The position numbers were made by a program, and so were the translations under genes. The notes under the pieces are model-generated. The model saw only the letters and a program-made list of their open reading frames with translations. It was not told the DNA's origin and ran no database searches. 64,000 bases of DNA from Tilletia caries. Its lineage: Eukaryota > Basidiomycota > Exobasidiomycetes > Tilletiales > Tilletiaceae. Within the stretch, counting starts at the first letter, position 1, and each line of letters starts with the position of its first letter. Of the stretch, positions 53,697-64,000 are shown piece after piece. The stretch is from NCBI GenBank assembly GCA_032718865.1, contig JALUTQ010000032.1:248001-312000 (forward strand), given 5' to 3'.

Positions 53697-54482
53697 TAAG
53701 GTTGTCCCCGGAGTTGACGCGGAGCTGGGGTTTTGCGGACTCCGCACTCCTCCGACGGAGGGCTCCGCCGGAGGCGGAGCGCGGAGCTCACTTTTGAGAA
53801 ATTTTTGATCTTAAAAAAGCACGGAGTCCGCTTGGAGGACTCCGCCGGAATTTGTGCGGAGGCGGAGCCCAATCCTGGGCCCACTTGCCAAAAGTGCGGA
53901 GCGCGGAGTCGTCAAAATTGTGTGAAAATTCCGGCGGAATTTCCGCGGAATTCCGACGGAGCTACGAGGTCACGTGATAGTTGAAAATAAGGGTCACGTG
54001 ACCTCATTTTGGGTGCGCTCCGCCGGAATTCCGCAAAATTTCCGCGGAAAGTGCGGAATTTCGAGAAAATAGGCATCCTCGAGACACCCGCAGGGGATAA
54101 AACAGGCACCATCATCCGTTGAGAGCTTCAAAATAGCACTGGAGTCAATACCGCAACAATGTCGGATGGTGAATGTATAGCTCTGAGTGTATTAGAGTCA
54201 TTCTGAGAGCAACTTATACCACCACTGCGCTCCGACGGAATTCCGCGGAATTCCGAGCTCCGCATACACGGAGCACGGAGGAGCATTACGAAAACGCACA
54301 GAAAAACGCGGAGCGCGGAGCTGGGATTTCAATTTTTGTATAATTCCGTCGGAACGCGGAGCTGGTTTTTTTCCGCTCTGTCTTAGTCTGCGGAGGCGGA
54401 GCTCGCCTCAGAAAGTCAAAATTCCGGCGGAATTTGGAAGTGCGGAGGCGGAGCCCTCCGCGTTACTCCGGGGACAACCTTA
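53697..54482. mobile_element. hAT-like MITE with TAAGGTTGTCCCCGGAGT termini, complete copy
   Basis: Inverted termini TAAGGTTGTCCCCGGAGT and a perfect 8-bp target duplication ATCAGTGT (53689-53696 and 54483-54490). 786 bp of GGCGGAGCGCGGAG, CCGCGGAATTCCG and GGCGGAATTTCC motifs. This is the reference copy for the interrupted element at 2787-4174 and shows the empty site of the MITE at 3388-4123. Confidence 0.93.
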
Positions 54483-55943
54483 ATCAGTGTAGTGAGTGTC
54501 CGCGGTCGGTGCTGGTCAGTGGTGGTCATAGACGAGAAGATGCTGGTCAAGGGTCAGCGCGTCAAAAGAGAGGTGATCACTTCTCCTTTTCGGGTATCGC
54601 CGACGAACATTGTGGATCACAGAGAGGATGGCGGTTGCTCCGTATAGGTATCCATAATCCAGTTTCCACCGAGAGCGAGAGGCGGGAGCTGAGAACGCGA
54701 ACCGAGAGTGCGAACCGAGAGTGAGAAGCGAGAAGCGAGAACCGAGAATTGAGAGACGAGGCTGATGTTTTGCGGTGATTTGGTAGGTTTTGACGTGTTT
54801 TGTGGGTTTTGAACAGGTCGAGAACGAAGCAGGAGATGGAGACCCGAGAGGCTCGAGGCGAGGGAGATCAACCGAGAGGCGCGGAGCGAGAGTCGAGAGC
54901 AGGGGCGATTACGGATACGTAACCGTGGAGCGTGATGCAGGTAGACGGTTTTGGAGGCATCAGGCATCAGGCAGCATAGAGCTTGGTTCAATGTTCAACT
55001 CTCAGGAATGTCCACTCTGCTATGCTTCTCGAACCAGGATCAAGCGCACCGGAACCTAGAGGCAAAAGGCGAGAAACGAAGCGGAACCGAGAGTGAGAGT
55101 CGAGAGGGGAGAATCGGAGTGAGATTCAAGAGACGAGGTTGATGTTTTGTAGGCATTTGGTAGGTTTTGACGTATTTCTTGGTTTTGAAGGGTCGAGAAC
55201 GAATCCGGAGACGGAAACCCGAGAGGCGAAAGGCACAAGGGACGAGAGGAGAACGGAGAAGCGAGGTCCGTGATGGTTCAAAGGAAGAGACAAGGCGAGG
55301 TGATGTCGATGGTGATCTATCAAAGACCGTACTGCGAAAGAGCGAACGTCCATCATCCGAGTACAGGGGAGAAGGTGGCCTGGATACGACAGTGAGCTAT
55401 GAGGTCTGAGAGCTCAGAAAGATCGAGTGGGGGAGAGAAATACTCACAGAGATGAGTGATCTAGCTGAAGCATTTGGCGAACTCAGCTTCTCCCGAAGGT
55501 GCCTTCTCCAGTGATTTGTCCGAGTATTCTCCGTACTTTTTCTTGTCGTGGGTTACGAAAAATTAAATGTGTTTTAGACGCGTCTGTGCAGCGTCTCGAG
55601 TCTGCTCAACGCGTCTGAGCAGCGTTTGTGTCGCCCGAGCAGCGTCTGTGGCACGTCTCTGTGGCGTATGCAGAATTCCTGAGATACTCACCAGAAGTGC
55701 AAAACTGCGAATGCGATCACTGGTCATAGGAATCTCATAGCTATTGGTCGCTTTGTGGAAGACTTCCGGGAGTGTTTGAAGCTTCACTATCGATTCATTC
55801 AGCTTACAAAGACATATATGATCTTAGTCAGTGACACTGAGGTGGCCCAGCAGTCAGCCGCCATGGGGAATGCAGACGGCCAATATACTCACATAGTCCC
55901 TGAAGTTGCATCTAAGGGTGCCGAGCTTGTGTGCTTGAGGCTC
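54483..55943. other. Duplicated GAGAGTGAGAAGCGAGA block, no gene recognised
   Basis: About 54700-54870 and 55080-55240 are imperfect direct repeats (GAGACGAGGYTGATGTTTTG, GGTAGGTTTTGACGT). On the minus strand they read as similar short peptides, perhaps exons of a decayed repetitive gene. No family. Confidence 0.45.
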
Positions 55944-57166
55944 TCATATTTCGGACTTGATGGTATCCTCGTCGGCGCTGTCTAGGATTGTTTTGCAGAT
56001 CGGCCCGACGTCCAATAGGAAGCTGATGATGTAGCGCTGAGCAACGTTATTGAAAATCTCTTCAGTACTTCCGATTCGGTAGCAGATTCGAACAATGAGC
56101 AATGAAGGGTCACCGGTCATACTGCTACCCACGTTCACGTTATTGAAAAGAGTGCCTTTAGCCGAGTAGGACTCCACCTTTGGGCTGTAGAAAAGCTGCG
56201 CTGCGGTCTGCTTCAATTTGGCTTGATCAGTCCCGAACACAGCAGCCAGCAGGTGGATATCAGCACAATAGAACGTGACAAGCATGATCTTGAATCCACT
56301 GAACCAGTATCTGCTTACAAGTTCGGGCTTAGGAAGCTTCGTGGGCTTCATATCCGCGAGGCTCTCCTGCAGCTCTTCCAGCTTTACGGTCGTCTCGTCA
56401 AGCTTGGCGTTTGTCTCTTCGAGTTTTTCATGCACAAACTCCAAGTTCCTCTTCATCTGCTCAAAACGTATGGTGTTTCGTTCCACACGCCTGAGCAACA
56501 TCTCGTTCCTCTTCTGGTGAGCATTGATCTGTTGCATAGACGTAGCCATCTTGCTCATCGCCTTGATGAAAGCAACAGCAGACCATACCACTTCTCGAGA
56601 TGCTTTATGAAGCATGAACCGAATGGAGGATGTGGCCTCATCAGTCTCGATACGTGCACTATCTTTAAGATGAGGCAGACTGCAATCGATCAGCTTACCT
56701 GATCTTTGCCGTCGACTACCAAAATGATGTCAAGTACCTGCACTGCTTCGGCTACGTTTTGTCCGTACGATTTGCGGAAGGTGCGAACGTTCTTGTCCTC
56801 CTTCTCGTTGTCCTCTTCTCGCTCCTCACCTCGCTTCTCCTCCTCAATTTCATCCTTTTCCTCCATCTTCTTGTCCTCCATCTCCTCTTCCCCTTCGAAG
56901 TCCTCCTCATCTGCCCTTCCCTCCTCTTCCTCCTCATCTGCCCTTCCCTCCTCTTCCTCCTCCTCTTCCTCCTCTTCATCCTCCGCCTCCCACCATGGTT
57001 TACCCCCGTCACCCATCTCCTCATAGTTCTCTCTGACTTCAGGTCTCGCTTCCTCATCGCTGTCGTAGCAGGCCAGCAGGGTCTTTGAGATCCAACCTGG
57101 CTCGCTTGCTGTTCTTGCTCGACTAAATTTGGCTCCTCGACTGTGAGTCTCGATTGTCGTTTCCAT
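55944..57166 (-). CDS. Hypothetical acidic coiled-coil protein
   Basis: Minus strand. Exon 1 from ATG at 57166 to a GTAAGC donor at 56698: METTIETHSRGAKFS, then a long Glu/Asp/Lys-rich low-complexity segment, ending VAEAVQVLDIILVVDGKDQ. After a short intron (acceptor uncertain, 56620-56660) a second exon reads SREVVWSAVAFIKAMSKMA, a coiled coil (RNLEFVHEKLEETNAKLDET), then a globular part with LLAAVFGTDQAKLKQTAAQL and SLLIVRICYRIGSTEEIFNN, to a stop at 55944. No known domain recognised. The frame is clean, so this could be a working host gene or one in a young element. Confidence 0.55.
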
Positions 57167-57169
57167 CTT

Positions 57170-57600
57170 CGTCGTCCGTGACGTGGCGTCGCGTCCTGCT
57201 GAGCTGACCTGGTCCTGCGCGCTGGAAGTTCTGAGACTTGGATCCCGTTGCAGACACCAACACATTCAAATGCCTTCCTTGCAGCGATATGGGAGCCGGA
57301 GTATGCATCGTTTTCCGAAGAAACGTTCAAAATCACTTTCGATTAATGAGGCATCAAGATTGCAAGACAACAATTGCCAAGACGGTGAGTAGTCAGTGAT
57401 CTTGTTGTCAGCGAGCCTCAACCATACGTTCGTTGACACCTGTACTTGTCATACATAGAGAGGAGTTGGAATGTAAGCATTTGCGCACTTAAGCGACGAG
57501 GAGATCGGTGGGAGGGAAGCATTGGAAGACGACGCGCAAGGAGTTGGGCTTGGAGATGAGTATCTGCTTGGAGCCTCTGCCAGCGACCGTCGAGCTGAAC
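57170..57600. other. No clear gene; boundary between two divergent loci
   Basis: Lies between the 5' end of the minus-strand coiled-coil gene and the first plus-strand segment of the next locus; probably holds both 5' regions. Confidence 0.3.
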
Positions 57601-60600
57601 GCTACTGGCAGATGAAGATTGGCTGGCCCTGCGGCACAAAGAGGAGGAGGAACGCAATCGAGAGCTCGATCTGACTATCCAGGCGGCCAGATGGCTTGGT
57701 TTCATTTTTCATCTAAAGAAGTACGTGCACACTGTATCGCTCTTACCTATGTCATCAGGCTGCACTCCATCATCTTGTCCTTTTCGCAGAGCTTTGCATC
57801 AATATGCTACTGGCTATCTCCCAGACTTACGGTCTCCAAGGAGGAGTTTCAAACTCACATCAAAATCGGTCGCACGTACGGCGGAACACCTCCCACCCTC
57901 CATCGTGTTGAGACCGAGTTGGCCGCAGCACGTAAACTCTTTCCGGCGCAGCCACGACGTTACCTAGATACGTGTAAACAGCCCATATATGTCAGAAGCA
58001 TTGCGGACATCATTCGAAACGTTCGTAGCCCACGTTATTCATTCCATGGGGTCCTGTAATGTGTAAGTGTGTACAGTGTATGCACGCTGACTGGATTATG
58101 TACTTTACCAGGACTTTTCCTCCCCCTCAACACGCTCAAACGTGCCTCTCCTTCCCCGTCGGGGGCCTCAGCTCAAGGAGTTTCGATATGGCAAGGCGTT
58201 GCCATGCAATGAGGACACACGGACGTCGCCTCCCATGGTCTACCTCGAGGGACACTCGTTTTGGACGAACGAGGTATACTGCCTTGATGACGATGTCGTC
58301 GTTCGCCCTTACATCTTCTTTGAAGATGAGGTAGGCGAACTGCATGGGGAGGGGTTTAACGTCGTCCAGGAAGATAGGCGTTTGAATGTGTCGAACGAGC
58401 GAATCACATTCAAAGTTCCGGCGCTTGGTGTTGATTCCAACCAGCGCGACAAGCTTCAGAAACTCCCTCTCTGTGAGTGTCTATCAGTGCCCAATGAATG
58501 TTGCGATTGCGCATGTAACTTCAATCTACAGCTATCGTTGACCGCAGATCATGCCTTCAGATCTGCAAGAGGAAGAGCTCAGGCACGGCAATCCATTACG
58601 CGTTACGGCAGGCAACAAAAAGGTGTATTCGGTACCGATTGGAACTTCTGCGATGATCTGTCTGGAACAAATCGAATAAGTGGAACAAGCACGAGGCCTT
58701 GTACTTTCCGAACCTATCATTGGACCGCGACCTTCTAGACTTGGACGCACACACACATTCTTGTCCGTCAGTGAATCTGTCACGGCGACTGCGCAACTCG
58801 AAGTGGTCGTTACCGCTCTCATGTAAGTTCTACCTGCAGCCCAATTGAAAGGTATTGAAAGACGCCGAATATTACAATGTCTTCCGTGATTCCCACGACT
58901 CATGCAGCGATGTCTACAACAATCCGATTACAGTTGTCGATGTCCTTTGCAACGAGCTCGTTTTGATTCAACCCTTCCTGCTCGCAGCATTCTGTGACAA
59001 TCCGATGGCCGCAGAATTGCACATCTCGCGATTAGCGTGAGCGGGCCTCGAGACGTAGAGTCTGAGAGTTTGCACTGCCGGTGACTCTTCCGAGTAACGG
59101 TGATTGACGCGCACTGACAAGACGCGGCAAACGCGTCGCGAGGAAGAACTTGCTCACCACCATCGACTCTGCCGAAGGTGGTGCAAGAGAGCAGGCAGTG
59201 CAAACGATTAGCACTTGCCTCTGATTCACAGCGTTTCTTTTGCCCTCCCTACCCTCCCTTTTTGAGTGGTTTGAGATTACTTTGCTGGTCAGTTTTTGAG
59301 TAGAGTTTCCCACCCATCCTCCCCGAACGCCTGGGCGAGTATGACTTTCTGGTGACTTCGTGGGTCTCAGTCTACTGCTGGCCGGCCAGGCTATTACTGG
59401 CCTATACGCATGCGCATCCTTCTGGATACGCAACATATCTAGCGAATAGTCTCGAGGCTCAGCGCATCTATCGGTGTGAATGAGAACCTGTTCTGTCGGC
59501 TTTGTGATGCCGATGGCTCACTTATCGACACCATACCAAAATTTGAGCAATACCTGCGACCAGGACGGCCCAGAAGCACGGTCCAGCAGCTATACAGACT
59601 TGACGAGTAGATCAAAGCTGCAAAGAGCGGCGTGAAGGTGAGTATGGACGAGCTTAGGAAGCGTTACGGGGTCAAGGACGTAGTCACGGAAAGTGCGGAA
59701 ACGGCAATGCTCGGATTTGCACGGGCAAACCAGAACGGGCCTGATCACGCAGAAGGAACTTCGGCTAAGGTCACAGCCGTGGCATGGGCCACTGCTTAGA
59801 CTGTGCGGTGAGTTGCGGGTGTAGCGCATAGCCTAAGAGCTGACTGCGATCGGGATTCAGCTGATCGAGATTCGTTCCATGCGACAGCGGTGACAGGTTT
59901 CGACGTAGCATCTCAGATACCGATCGAGGTTCTCCACACTTGGCTACTTGGGCCCGCTAAGTGTCTTTGGATCGAAACGTGTGCATTGTCAGACGCCAAG
60001 CGGGACGCCTTGAAGACCAGGCTATCAGCTGCTACAATGACCGGTGTGGGAGATACAGGTTCGCTGAGAGGAGGATGTTTGGTTCAGAATGAGGGATCGC
60101 TTGTCGGGAAGGAGATTAAAGTGATTTGCCAAGTGGCGGCAGTGGCTTTCCTTCCTCTGAAGGCCAGCGAATGATCTCGGACGTGATCAGTGTTGAGCAT
60201 ACTATTGGAGTATGAAGTATTCCTATATACTATTGTATATATATTATTTGTAAGAACATACTATATACTATCGGGTCCCGGGAGATTTTTTTTGGAAAAC
60301 ATACTATATGCTATTTCAAAATCTGGCGGAGGTTATAGTATACTATGGTACCAATTTTGGTCCGAGACCCCGAGCACGTCGTCTCAAAGTACTATAGTAT
60401 ATCTATAGTATACTATACTCCCTGAAAATCATACTATACTCCTACGATAGTATAAAATAGCACTATAGTATACAGATGCTCATCAGTATACTATACTACC
60501 TGCCAATTATACTATACTTCTACGATAGTATATGGTAGCCCTATAGAATGTATATACTATTACTATAGCACTACTATACTATATTATCTTTCCCTGGATT

Positions 60601-62300
60601 GCATTTGAGAAGAAAGTATTTAAGTATGATAATACTACTATATTATGATGGAAAATTTGCGCATACTATAGTAGTAATATCATAATACTATAGTACTACA
60701 CCATTTTGGCCTTGGAGTATAGTAGTATTATAGGAAATACTGTCATACTATCCTATCCTATATACTACCTTCGCCCTCCCGACGACCAAAGGTAGTATGG
60801 ATTATACTACCCGAGCCCCTGAAAACAGTATACTATAGTATGTTGTTCAACACTGGACGTGATGTGGGAGGCCTGGAGGTGGGTTGGCGTAGTAACGAGG
60901 CTGATTCAGGCTGATTCTGCCTGAGTCAATCAGCAGATCAGGGTGGGAAGACTACAAGGTATGTCCTTGCTCTCCATGGCTTCATGCGAAGCAAAGCTTC
61001 ACTCAGAACTAAGCATGCATTTACGATTTATTGACAAGGCTGAAGTTCCCTTTTGTACACCGACCTGACGAACGCCCTCAACAATTTCTTCTGGGCGGCA
61101 GCTTCGCTCTTTCCTGCTCGAGTGGTGTCAAAGCGGAAGTTCCATCTTCTGGTACACCTTGTTGATAGCATTCAAGACTTCGGGCCAAGCAAGAACTTCG
61201 CCACAGAACGATGCCAATCTTTCAACACCATCCTTCGCAACACTTCCGTATGCTCAAACCGGACCGCCCTCTCCAAATATATTGCGCAGCGTCTGACAGA
61301 CCAAGATCTTCTGCGACAATTGATGATCGGAAGTTCGTGCTTGCTCGGCGACGACGATAACCCGAGGCCCGGCTCTCCCGCGATCTTTCAATTCGCAGAA
61401 TCATTTCACGAAGCGAAGTTGCTGGAGATGTTTGCCTGTGGGACTCGCAAGCAATCTCCTTCACCTGGTCAGTTGAGGAGAGGACTCAACGCTTGATCCT
61501 TGCAAGGATATGGGCTTGATTCCAGGCTGACTCTTCTTCATCATTTCCTTGATGTGTAGGAGCTATTCACCGCCGGAAGGACCGGGTCTCTTCATCAGCA
61601 CGAAGGACGACAGGATCAGGCTCGGAGACGGGGTATCATTACGGAAGGCGTTGAGGGAGAACAATCTTTCTGTGCGTACTAGATATGGAGCCAGCTATCT
61701 GCCAGAATCCCAGTCTATGGAACAAGTGATGGCCTGTACTAAGGCATGAGTCCTCTTCCCACAGATGTACATCGCCCGGGTCGAAGACGTTTACTCGGAC
61801 AGCCTGGAATGCCCGGGAGTCGAGGCCGTCTGCGACTTTGACTATCCCTGCGCTGTGGTCGAGGGTCTCGCTCTGATACAGACTCAGCAAATCAGGCAGT
61901 CAGCGTCCATGCTGAGACTGCAAATGGGATCGCAGCAGTGGAAAGTTCCCTTGAGCGTAGGTATCTGGTTGAGCATGTGCACTTTACACATCTTTTAACC
62001 TTGTTTGCTCTTTGTTCATATTTTAGGATGTGGTCACTTCCTTGAACGTGTCACATGGTTGCGCATATCATGACTGCGCAGTGGTTTCGATCGGTGGAGC
62101 ACGAGTCGAGAGGAGACCACAGATGCCCTGATACAGAAGGTGGAACACAACCAGCATGGACAACAGTTCTTTATCTTGAACGACGGTTTGGCGAGGACCA
62201 CAGCTATACAGTATACGGAGCATTCCCTGCTCTACACTCTCTCGTAGATGTGGCAACCGTGGCTCGACCTGACGAAACAGATGCAGAGCATCCATGAAAT
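57600..62300 (+). pseudogene. Large basidiomycete transposon-associated protein, multi-exon, broken
   Basis: The plus strand carries, in the usual order, motifs of a protein family I know from rusts and other basidiomycetes. They are RNRELDLTIQAARWLGF (57660-57715); DDLSG plus KWNKHEALYFPNLSLDRDLL (about 58655-58740, across a frameshift); LLAAFCDNPMAAELHISR (about 58980-59030); FCRLCDADG...LRPGRPRST (about 59480-59570); EVLHTWLLGPAKCLW...EGSLVGKEIKVICQV (59890-60150); MWEAWRWVGVV after the MITE; KRKFHLLVHLV...FGPSKNFATERCQSFN (61130-61230); SLNVSHGCAYHDCA (62040-62090). An intron of about 0.42 kb (59038-59455) joins RLA to SIGVNENLFCRLC in frame. A stop after RLDE (about 59590), frameshifts and the MITE at 60188-60855 disable it. 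The family is usually unannotated; the transposon link is from its distribution. Confidence 0.7.
60188..60855. mobile_element. hAT-like MITE with CAGTGTTGA termini and ATACTATAGTAT arrays
   Basis: Inverted termini CAGTGTTGA(G/A)CA and a perfect 8-bp target duplication GACGTGAT (60180-60187 and 60856-60863). 668 bp, AT-rich, built of ATACTATAGTAT, TATATACTAT and CTACTATACT units. It splits the coding sequence of the 57.6-62.3 kb locus; across the empty site one frame reads RMISDVMWEAWRWVG. The terminus is similar to CAGTGTTTCGA of the 20.6-29.5 kb element. Confidence 0.93.
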
Positions 62301-62310
62301 TCATGAGCGG

Positions 62311-62956
62311 GGCGGTCCGCGGTAGATGCGGTCTGGACTCTGGCAATGCGTAGTCTTCGTGAGTGTCTCTAAAGAAAAGGCTGGCTATGCTCAGGAGACC
62401 CTGTTAACACTCAGTCACCTTCACCAGTTCCTTGTCAACGCCGTCTCTAAGGATCTCGGCAAACTTACAGCTCAAGTACCGGACGTCTGGACGATCATCG
62501 ACGCCTGCTCGCCGATTTCCACGCAAACAAGTCGCGCCCGAACCCGTGGCCGACGATAACGTTCGATGCCAGCTCACTAGGTGGCAAAGAATACGAAAAT
62601 TCAAATCCTTTCTCCTCTGGGTCTCCTCTTCCTCTTTCAACTTCCAGCGGCTTACCACACTAATGACCAAACCCTCAGTCCTAGCACAGGCTAAGAGCAA
62701 GACAACTTCTTCGTCGCACTTCACTCACCCAACATCGACTCCTATCTCCCACCCTCGCAGGCACCACCGGCCAACAAGGTTGAGATCGTGGGTACGCAGC
62801 TGAAAGAGTCGCAGGATTAGGCCGACATGCGACACAACATCAAGGTACTTCTGTATAACATGCAGGTGTTGACGAACACCGTCGAGACCCTGTGCCGCGC
62901 CATCAAAGACCTCACGGGGAAAACGAAGAACACCCTGAGTTCCTCAGCCATCGTAG
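62311..62956 (+). pseudogene. Coding-like remnant before the last MITE
   Basis: Around 62700-62956 the plus strand reads PPANKVEIVGTQLKESQD, a stop, then NIKVLLYNMQVLTNTVETLC and NTLSSSAIVGAY, a short helical segment. The type is similar to the N-terminal coiled coil of the 39608 gene, though no real alignment is claimed. No family. Confidence 0.25.
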
Positions 62957-62964
62957 GTGCCTAC

Positions 62965-63513
62965 TAAGGATGGGCTCGGAGTCAGCCCCGGAGTGGGTTT
63001 CCCGGAGTTCCCCGACTAGTCGGGGCCTCATTCCGGGGGATTACGGATTACGGAGTGCATTTTCGAGGATTTACTGCCGCTAATTGGATTCTGCAGGAGT
63101 ACGGAGCGCAAGCCTGTCATGTCCCCGGAGTACGGAGTACGGCAAGGCCTGGCGCTAACTTTTCGCCGGAGTACGGAGTGACTAGCTCGAATGCCAGACG
63201 GAGTGCGTAGTTTCCCCGAAACTCCGGGGCGCTCCGGGGCCTTGCTTTTTTCAAAATCAGGTCGCAATTTGGAAATTTCGGTCAGAAATGGGCATATTTT
63301 GCTCTGATTTTCAAAAAATTGGCAAAATTCTTTTTCAGATTTCTCATTTGGGTTAAACTTAGCCGGAGTCCGGAGCTGGCGCAATAAGATGGGGACATTT
63401 TGTGCGGAGCGCGGGGTGGAGTTGAGGCGACTGCCTAAAAATGAGCGGAGTACGGAGCGCGAAAAAGCATCTCAAAATCAGCCGGAGTCAGCCGGAGTAG
63501 GGGCCCATCCTCA
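62965..63513. mobile_element. MITE with TAAGGATGGGC termini (8-bp TSD)
   Basis: Left end TAAGGATGGGC, right end GCCCATCCTCA (one mismatch), and a perfect 8-bp target duplication GTGCCTAC (62957-62964 and 63514-63521). The interior has CCGGAGTACGGAG and CTCCGGGGCGCTCCGGGGC units at the ends and an AT-richer centre. It belongs with 26347-27116; 16150-16290 is a fragment of it. Confidence 0.93.
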
Positions 63514-63521
63514 GTGCCTAC

Positions 63522-64000
63522 CCTTCCTACACCCCCAAAATTTTAAGAGGACCCGGGATCCTCCTGACTGAAATCCTCTCCTGTAAACTTAGGGGATTGT
63601 CAGGGATGCTCTTCAAGATGAAATTTTACAATACTGGGAATTTACATGTCCAGGAGTCTCCTGTGGATCTCCTGGGGTATCCTGAGCCAGGATTTCCGAA
63701 GAGACTCCTCCGAGACTTCGCAGCACGGTGTTGCAAATTGATCGACCCGGTGTCGCGAGAATTTCTGCCTTAAAGAATTTTCACCGTCCACACACGCACC
63801 CTGACCTCCCTCCACAGCCTCAGACCTCTACTCACCCTTCTTCATCCCCCCTTCCCATGCACCCGGGCGATTGAATGCGCATGCGTATCAGCACCCGAGC
63901 ATTAGTGTCCTCCCTGCGCTCGCCCGCAGCAGCACCAGCCTCCTCCCCACAGGTCTCACTCCCATCCGCACCCGTATCCTCCCTCTGACACTAGTACTGG
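63522..64000. other. No gene recognised; AGGAGTCTCCTG-type palindromes
   Basis: 63540-63730 holds repeated TCCTGAGCCAGGA, AGGAGTCTCCTG and GGATCTCCTGGGG-like motifs, possibly the start of another palindrome-rich element running out of recognisable range. The rest is C-rich without a gene. Confidence 0.4.

Noticed and set aside
56706..57088. Ser-rich and Leu-rich plus-strand frames
   Set aside because: Antisense of the acidic GAG-rich exon of the coiled-coil gene.

Overview
This is eukaryotic DNA, most likely from a basidiomycete fungus. Coding stretches are cut by short introns of about 68-126 bp, with GTGAGT-like donors and CTNAC/CTGAC branch sites. The recognisable proteins are fungal transposon types: a hAT transposase, a Ty3/gypsy gag-protease, an integrase-core DDE protein with HIDGHHKLIRW and DHGGEN motifs, a Crypton-like tyrosine recombinase, and a large protein with WNKH, DNPMxAE, LHTxLLG and FGPxxxFATE motifs that I know from rusts and other basidiomycetes. 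I see no tRNA, rRNA, CRISPR array or prokaryotic operon. The genus cannot be fixed from sequence alone.

The window is a nested transposon graveyard with few host genes. Left part (1-20.5 kb): an 0.8-kb inverted repeat (1-812 / 6395-7224) encloses a scrambled DDE transposase, a truncated element holding a second element, a solo LTR and a palindrome-rich element. After it come an unrecognised repeat-module ORF, decayed elements, a broken tyrosine recombinase and a two-level nest (19.1-20.5 kb). Middle part (20.5-33.7 kb): an intact-looking Ser/Thr kinase gene and a hAT transposase gene lie convergently between matching CAGTGTTTCGA ends. The right end abuts a truncated gypsy element whose LTR carries its own MITE. 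Right part (36-64 kb): a second solo LTR, a multi-exon gene with a MITE in one intron (39.6-42.6 kb), a second DDE transposase split by a MITE, a hAT nest (47.9-49.9 kb), a coiled-coil gene, and a broken multi-exon transposon-type gene (57.6-62.3 kb) split by another MITE.

The main result is a set of exactly bounded elements read from target-site duplications (TSDs). Ten elements have 8-bp TSDs, the hAT signature: 3388-4123, 19101-20498, 19163-19857, 26347-27116, 43292-43985, 47871-49858, 47922-49190, 53697-54482, 60188-60855 and 62965-63513. Two 3-bp-TSD copies of one element and a third 3-bp-TSD element are present, and two solo LTRs have perfect 5-bp TSDs. Several insertions sit in coding sequence, and the frame is continuous across the empty site. 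Most hAT-like families are built almost wholly from one short palindrome or repeat that differs between families. All functional calls are sequence reading plus family knowledge; no search was run.
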